NCBI GenBank assembly: GCA_030142905.1 | Contig: JASJOG010000140.1 | Location: forward strand, 620,001 to 684,000 | Length of the DNA stretch: 64,000 bases | Reading direction: 5' to 3' | From: Heliopora coerulea | Taxonomy: Eukaryota; Cnidaria; Anthozoa; Scleralcyonacea; Helioporidae | The notes under the pieces: model-generated | Told to the model about the DNA's origin: nothing | Databases searched by the model: none | What the model saw: only the letters and a program-made list of their open reading frames with translations | Shown: positions 56,931 through 64,000 of the stretch, in pieces | How the letters are laid out: every line of letters begins with the position of its first letter | Position numbering within the stretch: the first letter of the stretch is position 1 | Made by a program: the position numbers and the translations under genes

Positions 56931-57322
56931 GTACAGTAAGTATGCAAATTTTCAAACTATAGTTTCCTCTTTATTTTCTAAACTAGTGGCAACAATTTTG
57001 CAATATTATTTGTAGAAATCTTCAGACTCAGTTCATGTCAAGACCATTGAACTTTTCTGTGATAATAATAAAAATATTTATCTTATACTCAATTTCTCAC
57101 CAGCTGTATTTTGCAGTTCAAGTGAAGAAGCAGCATTTTTGTAAAAGTATTCTAGCTATTTGGTACTAAAGAAGATTTACAGAAGATTGCTGGGTGACCA
57201 TTACCTAACATAAATGTGTGCTTATATGCATTAATGTGGTATGTTATGATTCCTTTTTGTACATTATCCAGAATCTAATTTTTTTAAAATTACATTTGTT
57301 TTTTCTCATCTTATAAATTCAG

Positions 57323-57429
57323 GAACTTCAAGAGCTTGATTCAGAATGCAGGGAAAACTATATTGACATATTGACATGATTTTTCCTTGCATTTGAAAGT
57401 GTTTAGAAATGCATCACCATCCTGAACAG
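57323..57429 (+). pseudogene. Strumpellin-like exon 2, copy b (two stops)
   Basis: 107 nt, the length expected for this exon phase. The frame is kept (ELQELDSECRENYIDILT...FFLAFESV...NRY) but TGA and TAG codons interrupt it. The flanking introns of copies a and b also align (about 56640-57015 with 57126-57600), so a block of nearly 500 bp was tandemly duplicated. Confidence 0.75.
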
Positions 57430-57434
57430 GTACA

Positions 57435-59385
57435 GTAAGTACATGTGTACAAGTTTTCAAACTTTAATGCAGCAGTATTAGTGTGTTGGACAGCAATGTT
57501 AGTTATCTGGCTGGATACCAAATACTGTAGTTCCCTCTGTATTTCTTAAAGGAGCAATGACAATTTTGCAATATTTGTAAAAATGTTCTGACTCAGTTCA
57601 GGTCAAAGCCATTAACCTTTTTCTGTGATAAAGATAAAAATATTTATTTTACAGAGGTAATTTTGAAACTTCACCCATAAAACTGAAGCCTGGATGAAAC
57701 CTTCACTGAGTTGAGACTGAGCTTGACTTTGTTGCATACTTGTAAAGTAATCTCTGGGAATGTAACCAAAAAGGAATTTTTTAATCTCTACTCATATTTC
57801 CTAATTAGAAACCAATTCAGAGTTAACAATTAAGTATGTGCCAGTGGTTATCAGGCCATAATTATCTGCTAGTACAGTAGCTGAAGTGTTAAAATTTTAC
57901 TATCCTGGTAGGTTCAGCTTTTGTCCCCCAATCCTGTCATTATCCTGAGCATGGCAACATGAAAAAGTTTTGGGGCCCTGGAGCCACAGACACTGTAAAT
58001 AGACACAAATAATTGGATGGGAGGTATGGTATATCAACAAGCTTTTATTAGCAGTCCAAAGGTCCTTTAGGATGACTTACAGATGCAAAAGCTGATGACA
58101 AATAAAATTTACTAGGTAGTAAGGCAGTACTGAAGTGAGAATGTTCTTTTGTGGAGACTGAGTCTGTGATGTAGGGATATCAAACTGTGTTTATGTTAAA
58201 AAATACACTGCAGTTTAGTGTTTCCTCCAGGATTTACAATGTAAAAAGGTCACCCTCCCTAAGATGAACAAAAGAGCATTTCAACCTAGTCATGGGGACA
58301 TTTTTCTGGTCAAGGGCACCATTTTCAAGTCAAAGCCACTGGAATGACCATGTACAACACCAGGGATGTAGCCATGCCAGGTGGAAACATCCCAATCCAG
58401 CACAAATTCTAAGTGCCTGGTACTCAGGGTAATTTTATCAATCTTATGTGGCACATTTTTAGCCCAAACATCATGAAATATACAGTTTTGGTAAGACAGA
58501 CACCATTGTAATTTAATTCATCATTCATCAAGCTTGGAGATGAGGACTGAAATTAGTGTAAACAAGCAAAATTTCACAGGATTCTTATATGGCATTCCTC
58601 ACCATGACTTGTTGCTAAGTAGCTAGTGTCTTAACTGCTGGAAAGACTAAATTTGATTCTGGATTTAGTGCAAAGGTGTACAGCCATTTTCCTAAAATAG
58701 CAGAAGTATTAGTAAGTTTAATTGAATCTCTACTGAAAGTGCTAGAAATTTCCTGTTATATTGACTTAGGGTTCCAATTTTACAAAAATTCCCAATTAAG
58801 GACCTCATTCCCCACCTTTTCGTATATTTCTGGTTGTTACTTCACCCAAAGTTAACACATCAGGATATTTTTTACCTGGCACTCATATTTGGCTGGCTAC
58901 ATCTCTGTATACATGCAAAATTACTATAGCAGATCACTGATAAACTGTTGATATAGCACAGCAGCCAGCTAGGAGTTTATTTTCTGATGAATAATTTAAG
59001 TCATACTGGTACACAAGCTTTGTCAAGGGCAGGAATAACAGGTGGCTACTATGAAGTTGCTTTAGGGAAACACTGCAGCTGTAGATCTGAGTGTAAGGTT
59101 GATTTTAACAGAGAATTTTAATGCAACATATGTTCTACAAAATGCTGTGTGTAAAATGCTATCCTATTTGTGAATGATATTTAGCAAAATTTGTTGTGGC
59201 TACATCACCTACATGTTACATTAAAAATTGTTGTATAGAGTAGTAGATATCATTGCTCATCAATCATGATAACCACTAAGTAACCTGGTCATGTTTACCT
59301 GCTAAGTTGCTTAGTCATTCTTGATGCCATTGGCAATGTCTGAAATGTGTGCAAATGACCTCATGGACTCATAAATGCTGAAAAA
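57435..59385. other. Non-coding (intronic) stretch
   Basis: No exon matching the missing strumpellin region was found, and no repeat ends either. Confidence 0.4.
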
Positions 59386-59388
59386 GCC

Positions 59389-59460
59389 CCCCCCGTCTGG
59401 GGCTCAGAAATTGTTTTTCTGAGTATAGGGCTTGGCGATCATTCATCTATCATCTTAAGG
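59389..59460 (+). repeat. SINE-like tail, truncated copy
   Basis: GGGGCTCAGAAATTGTTTTTCTGAGTATAGGGCTTGGCGATC... matches the tail of the repeat at 59640-59705 but lacks the tRNA-like head. Confidence 0.55.
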
Positions 59461-59570
59461 TATTTCCAAGCTCTTATATATCTGACATACATACTTCATC
59501 TATCATTATCAATATATAGTGGCTTCCGCTTAGGTAGCACATATATGTCGAACTTGCACCTTGGCTCACC

Positions 59571-59706
59571 ATCTCAGTCTCAGTAGCTCAATGGTTAGAG
59601 CGTCTTACTGGTCATCGGAAGGTTGTGAGTTCGATCTCCGTCGGGGGCTCAGTAATCGTTTTTCTGCGTATAGGGCTTGACGATCGTTCATCTATCATCT
59701 TAAGAT
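59571..59706 (+). repeat. tRNA-derived SINE-like repeat
   Basis: A tRNA-like head (AGTAGCTCAATGGTTAGAGC A box; GAGTTCGATCTCC B box) is fused to the tail GGGGGCTCAGTAATCG...ATAGGGCTTGACGATCGTTC. The 5' acceptor strand does not pair with the 3' side, so it is not a functional tRNA. An ATC-rich low-complexity stretch follows (59700-59810). Confidence 0.6.
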
Positions 59707-60179
59707 AAATTATCATTCTTGTCATTGTCATTTTATCATCATTTGTCATCATGAATATTGTCATTATCACTGCAGTAGTTAATATCATCACAATCTTCAT
59801 TATTATCAAAATCCTTACTTGATTCAGTTCACTCTTAGATGTTTCGCGCTGGTGTTATTAAAAACGTATGTAACTTAAACTTGTAATAATACCCAGTCAT
59901 AGTCATACCCCTGTACGCATAATCATCTCACAATCAATCATGGTCATAGTATAAGCAAATCATAGGAATAATCAAGTCAAAATCATAGGTCTTGTGCCAC
60001 CGATTACTTTTGAACAGTCCAAGACACTTCGCACGGTTTCTGATATGAAAAAATTTCAGAGAAAGGTGTGTATTATAGAGTAGTCAGTTTTTTGAGTGAC
60101 ATAACTCAAATTTGTTTCTATTTAATTAAACCACGAGAAAACTACTTTTACTGTAAACGCTCTGTTAAGTCCCTGGGGT

Positions 60180-60515
60180 GCTTATTTATTTTCAGACCTA
60201 GACGGGAGGGTTATTAGAGAGGGGGATAATGCAGAGGTCTACCTTTATTTATACTGGATAACCCTGTGAGCCATCTGAATTGTACTGTCTAGAGGTGCAG
60301 TAAGGTCCACCTCATGGGTTCAGTGTTACTGTTGGAAGAAACCGGAGTGCCCAGAGAAAACCTGCGATTCTTGGTAGAGACAAATTTAACAACACTCTTC
60401 TCAGATGTGACCAAGATAACTTTAATCAGATAACTGCATGGATCCGGGGTCGAACCCTGGTCACAGTGGTGAGAGACACGTGCGCTGCCATTGTGCCACC
60501 AGCACGCCCTGATGT
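60180..60515 (-). repeat. tRNA-headed SINE with conserved central domain (Nin-DC-like?)
   Basis: On the minus strand from 60515, TGGTGGCACAATGGCAGC (A-box-like) and GGGTTCGACCCC (B box) form a tRNA-like head. About 110 bp later comes GGTTTTCTCTGGGCACTCC followed by GGTTTCTTCC, which resembles the conserved central domain shared by several animal SINE families. The specific family name is a recollection-based suggestion. Confidence 0.5.
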
Positions 60516-60560
60516 GAAAGACGAAGACGCGATTTTTTCTGAAATGTTATCCAGCTATAA

Positions 60561-61551
60561 TACAGTGCGTTCCACATAATTATGCAAATTAAAATTTTTG
60601 CACATGCAGAAAAATTTGCATATAAAAGGCAACGAAATTAATGCTAGTGTAGTACCATACCCTCAAACATATTGTGGGTAAATTTCATCATATTTCCTTT
60701 AGTAATATAAATGTTATGATTAAATTTCGATAATTTCATGATATCAGATGTTCCAGATTATTAGCCAAGTTATCATTGCAGTAGGAAATGGGACAAAGAC
60801 GAGACTTATCCGCTGAAGAAAAAAGCAAAATTATTAACCTCCTTGCTTGTGGTCGAAAAACTCTTGATATTGCCAAGGAAATCGAGTGGGATCACAGAAC
60901 AATCGAGAGGTTTTTAGGCAATAGTAATGTTCGACGACAGAGGAGTGACAAAGGAAAGATCAGAAAGACAGCAGGGCGGCAGATGACAAGAATTAAACGA
61001 GCAGCAGTTAAAAATGTTTTGTCTTCAAACAAACAAATATTTGAGAGGGCCGGAGTTTCAGAAATTCCCAGAACATCCAGGTGCAGACATCTTCAAACTA
61101 TTGCTAAGATGACAAAACCAGCCATTCGACCACCTTTGACAACCAGACACAAGACGAAACGTCTTGAATGGGCTCGAAAATACATCAAAACAGATTTTAA
61201 ATCCATTTTATTCACGGATGAGTGCTGTGCAACGCTTGATGACCCGGATGGATGGAGCAGAGGGTGGTTAGTAAGGGGCTTGGATACACCAATCAGACTG
61301 AGGCGCCAGCAAGTGGTGGTGGAATAATGTTTTGGGGTGGAATTATTGGTAACAAATTTGTTGGCCCTTTTAGAGTCCCAGAAGGAGTGTAGATGAGTGC
61401 AAAAGAATATGTGGCTTTTCTCAAAACGCACTTTGTTCCTTGGTTTAGGAGAAAGGGCGTAGCCTTCAAAAAAAGAGATGATGTTTATGCAAGACAACGC
61501 TCCTTCGCATGCTCCTCGCTTTACGCTTCAATCCCTCCCCACATTAGGCAT
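60561..61551 (+). mobile_element. Tc1/mariner-like element, 3' truncated
   Basis: The 5' end TACAGTGCGTTCCACATAAT looks like a Tc1-type terminal repeat beginning after TA. The transposase is followed directly, after its third quarter, by a microsatellite. The expected C-terminal catalytic segment and right terminal repeat are absent. Confidence 0.75.
60788..61550 (+). pseudogene. Tc1-like transposase, frameshifted and truncated
   Basis: ATG 60788 begins MGQRRDLSAEEKSKIINLLA. A helix-turn-helix region (TLDIAKEIEWDHRTIERFL) follows, then the first catalytic Asp in ILFTDECCATLDDPDGWSRGW. The frame shifts at about 61320 into GGGIMFWGGIIGNKFVGPFRVPEGV, meets TAG at 61390-61392 and shifts again near 61475. 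The second Asp (FMQDNAPSH) is still encoded. The third acidic residue and the C-terminus are missing. Inactive. Confidence 0.8.
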
Positions 61552-61554
61552 AAG

Positions 61555-61860
61555 TTAAAGTAATGGTAATGATAATGGTAACGGCTATGGTAATGACAAT
61601 AGTAATGACGATGACCATAATAATGATGATGGTAATGATAAGGGTAATGATAATGTTAATTGTAGTGATGATAATGGTAATGATAATGGCCATGATAACG
61701 ATAATGGTAATGATAATGGTAATGACAATGATAATGGTCATGACAATGATAATGGTAATGACTATGACCATAAAAATAATGGTAATAATGATGTTAATGG
61801 TAGTGATGGTGATAGTGATGATGATCATGGTAAATAGTAAATAATAAATGATAAATAATG
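61555..61860. repeat. ATGATAATGGTA-type microsatellite
   Basis: About 300 bp of imperfect 6- and 12-bp units (AATGATAATGGT). Open frames on both strands here (Met/Val/Ile/Thr only) are artefacts of the repeat. It abuts the broken end of the Tc1-like element. Confidence 0.9.
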
Positions 61861-62188
61861 AAAGATAATGATAAATGTCAAAGAATAAATAGAATTTCAA
61901 TTTCAAGCAGTTACATCACAAATTAAAGAAATAGCTTATCTACTTTGGCAACGACGGTCTTGAATTTTCTACCGCAAATATTGTTTCTGTAAGAACTAAC
62001 ATGGAACGGCTTGTCGTGGCAAAACAAAGCCGCAAGGGAAAAATACTTGCCTCAAAATGTGTACAAGGTCGAACTTACTCCAAGTGATAGCAAGCTCAGC
62101 CTGGTACGAGTCGATGCTAGTTAATGGTGAAAGAAGACGTGAGGCGAACCTTGTACTCAAGCACTCAATACCTTATTTTATTTTATAG

Positions 62189-62369
62189 TGCGACCTGGGC
62201 CGATATCGAGTCAAACATCGACGATGTGTGCAAGCTTCTTCGAAGTACAGGAATTTCTGTTGGGAAAAGACCTCTGGAATATCCAAAGGATTATCTTCCG
62301 TGTGTCTTGAATTTGTTGTCAAAATTACTTGCTAATCTTGTGGAATTACAAACATCTGGACAACCGTAA
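62189..62369 (+). CDS. Strumpellin-like later exon
   Basis: After the acceptor TTTTATAG (62187-62188), the frame reads SATWADIESNIDDVCKLLRSTGISVGKRPLEYPKDY, collinear with the strumpellin DSNMDDICKLLRSTG region. Its phase 2 start matches the phase 2 end of exon 2. The following residues (LPCVLNLLSKLLANL...) do not match, and a stop comes at 62367-62369. No downstream donor is clear. Confidence 0.55.
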
Positions 62370-62517
62370 ACGTGACTTGTTTGGCTTTGCATAGTCATTC
62401 AAGTGAATTAAGCTTCAATTTCTGAATTCACGTCTCCCGAGTTTACATCTGAATATTATGTTCAATTGTCCTAGTTTATGACTGAAGATAAATATTTACT
62501 ATTGTTCGACTAAACAT

Positions 62518-62629
62518 GAGGTCTGTCCTAGTGAAATATAGGACCGGCGTTTTCAAGTACAGACCGAGACTAGCGCAGCAAGTTGAAGTCCGTGCTAAAA
62601 CAGAGGTCTGATATTTCACCAGTACAGAC
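62518..62629. repeat. Weak inverted repeat
   Basis: GAGGTCTGTCCTAGTGAAATAT and TATTTCACCAGTACAGAC are partly complementary about 60 bp apart; possibly a small MITE. Confidence 0.35.
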
Positions 62630-62649
62630 AAAACAAGCGAGATCAATAA

Positions 62650-64000
62650 GTAGTTTATTATAACTCCGATTACACTGTTAATATTTTGGGCACAGCACAG
62701 CTGAAATTTTTGCATGGGTGCCGCTATTGTCAGGCGGTGCAGATTTCTTAAAATTTGGTATCCGTTCCAGAAAATTTAGCCTTCCCGAGCACCTCTGTAT
62801 ATGCTGGTGCCGTGCCCAGAATGTTACAGTGCAAACGGGGTTTATACGGCTTTACAGAAATACAATTGACAAGTGCAAAGGTAGAGAACGATAGCCTAGC
62901 TTCCAGTTCTGTCGTCTTTTCATTTAATAATTTGTCCCGCAACTTCATTCTGCTTAGTTACTTCTTTTCTGATTGGTAGTAATACACTCGAACTTCATAT
63001 TGTCAAAAGTTTAAATTTTAATTCGATACAAGCAACGCTTTCTTAGATTTCTGCCCCAGAGCAGGCAATATGGGAAATATCGGACCACTTATGAACCAAT
63101 CAAATTGCAGGATTTCTGTATTCGGACTGGTTGCTGGCCCAACCATATAATAGATATTTATATTCCAGTTTAACTAGTGAAAATTTTGTTCACTGGCCCG
63201 ATTTTGCGCGGGAAAATTGTGAATGTTCTATTGAAGCCTTAGTTTGCAGCTGTGGTGGAAAATCCTCGGCTTAATCTGTGGTGGAAGAAACGCCGTACGT
63301 TATCTTTCGGTTAACTTTGGAAAACGTAAGACACAATTTGCACTCTGGCATCTTATTGTAGTAAGTTATTTTTCTCGGTGCATACGGATATGGGGTTCGA
63401 AGTGAAAATTTTTTTCTTGGTTGTCCCTTGGGCAACCATGGGTCTTTTTCAGGTTGCCCCAGAAAGAGTTTGTTTGCCCAAAGCTATTTTTTGTTTTTTA
63501 TATATCAGCCAAATGAGCATAAAAACTTCATCACTCATCAATAATATGTTTACTTCGTAACTATGTCAGCTTGGAATCCTCAACGGTCATTGTTTGGAAT
63601 ACTGCTGTCATACATGTATTGCCGGCTTAATAACATCAAACCTGCTTGAATCGTGAAGAAGAAAAGCGGGTACATCGCGAATAATTTACCGAACTTTTCA
63701 AAGCAGCTCACTTCAGCGATACCTAGTACTTTCATTCATTTCACTTTCTTTCATAACTCAAAAATAGGAAAAATTTCGATTATATTAGCCCTTAAAAACG
63801 GCCTGTCAAAGGGGCAACCATTCTTCAATATTTGGTTCCCAAAAGAAAATTTGGTGGCCCTGGGCAACTGGACAAGCGCTAATTTCGAACTCTGGGCTGG
63901 CGTCTCTCTTGTCCCAAATTTCACATGTGTAAATTTTTCATTATGGCAATGCATTTATTTGTTCATGTGTCAAAACTGAGACACGTATGTCGGCCAAACT
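62650..64000. other. No supported gene
   Basis: Short frames only on both strands; none shows a family I know. Confidence 0.35.

Larger units (their letters stand above)
55201..62369 (+). pseudogene. WASHC5 (strumpellin)-like partial gene
   Basis: Pieces that match strumpellin in order: exon 1 (55201-55434), two copies of exon 2 (56832-56930 and 57323-57429), and a later exon (62189 onward). Strumpellin is a large (about 1160-residue) subunit of the WASH complex on endosomes. Both exon 2 copies are disabled, and the exon that should follow (after the VDLNRY region) is not visible. The last exon runs into a stop after about 60 codons. A Tc1-like element and SINE-like repeats occupy the last intron. 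The most likely reading is a decayed duplicate. Missed exons or an unusual splice form are alternatives. Confidence 0.65.

Noticed and set aside
61544..61906. Open frames of Met/Val/Ile/Thr on both strands
   Set aside because: Produced by the ATGATAATGGT microsatellite.
57435..62186. The missing strumpellin exon between exon 2 and the 62.2-kb exon
   Set aside because: Looked for the expected conserved segment in all forward frames and found nothing convincing; a frame just upstream of 62189 looks partly protein-like but does not match.
62748..62979. Overlapping frames on both strands
   Set aside because: No family recognised and no splice or start context; left unannotated.
1..64000. CRISPR arrays, operons, ribosome binding sites
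   Set aside because: Spliced genes, LTR elements and SINEs show this is animal nuclear DNA; no regularly spaced direct repeats of CRISPR type exist here.

Overview
This window looks like a piece of an anthozoan cnidarian nuclear genome, probably a stony coral. It is AT-rich, intron-containing, gene-poor and full of transposable elements. The element families are ones I associate with cnidarian genomes: an RT element with a C-terminal restriction-like endonuclease, two Ty3/gypsy lineages, hAT, pogo and Tc1/mariner elements, and tRNA-derived repeats. The organism call is inference from protein family resemblance; no search was run.

Two host genes are recognisable. (1) On the minus strand, 34598 to 26492, five exons encode a protein of about 1059 residues with ankyrin repeats, a Roc GTPase-COR module, a Cys/His-rich segment and a C-terminal death domain. 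All splice junctions used are GT/AG in phase 1. The layout is that of DAPK1 without the kinase. (2) On the plus strand, 55201 to about 62370, lie pieces of a WASHC5/strumpellin gene: an intact first exon, a tandemly duplicated second exon whose two copies are both disabled, and a later exon. It reads as a partial gene copy or pseudogene.

Mobile elements in order. 6.9-9.95 kb: a broken RT plus restriction-like-endonuclease element carrying a nested 5'-truncated LINE. 13.76-19.41 kb: a nearly intact Ty3/gypsy element with LTRs, tRNA-Leu PBS, gag, pol, PPT and a 4-bp target duplication, inserted in an inverted-repeat element. 20.05-25.51 kb: a second, decayed Ty3/gypsy element on the minus strand, which has split a palindromic pseudo-tRNA repeat. 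32.9-33.5 kb: a hAT relic inside an intron. 35.3-35.8 kb: a truncated RTE-type LINE end. 37.8-40.2 kb: a defective hAT element with an 8-bp target duplication. 44.55-47.31 kb: an apparently intact pogo-type element with two divergent genes, a transposase and a HIRAN-like accessory protein. 52.7-53.3 kb: a perfect 2 x 271 bp palindrome carrying a pseudo-tRNA in each arm and flanked by a 13-bp target duplication. 53.6-54.0 kb: a MITE whose ends resemble those of the pogo element. 59.4-60.5 kb: tRNA-derived SINE-like sequences. 60.56-61.55 kb: a Tc1-like element that ends in a microsatellite.

The two most unusual items are the two-gene pogo element and the pseudo-tRNA palindromes. Both palindromes have the same head-to-head architecture, at loci 27 kb apart. 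The remaining long stretches (about 1.3-6.5, 10-12.7, 36-37.8, 40.2-43.9, 47.3-49.1 and 62.4-64 kb) hold no gene I can support.
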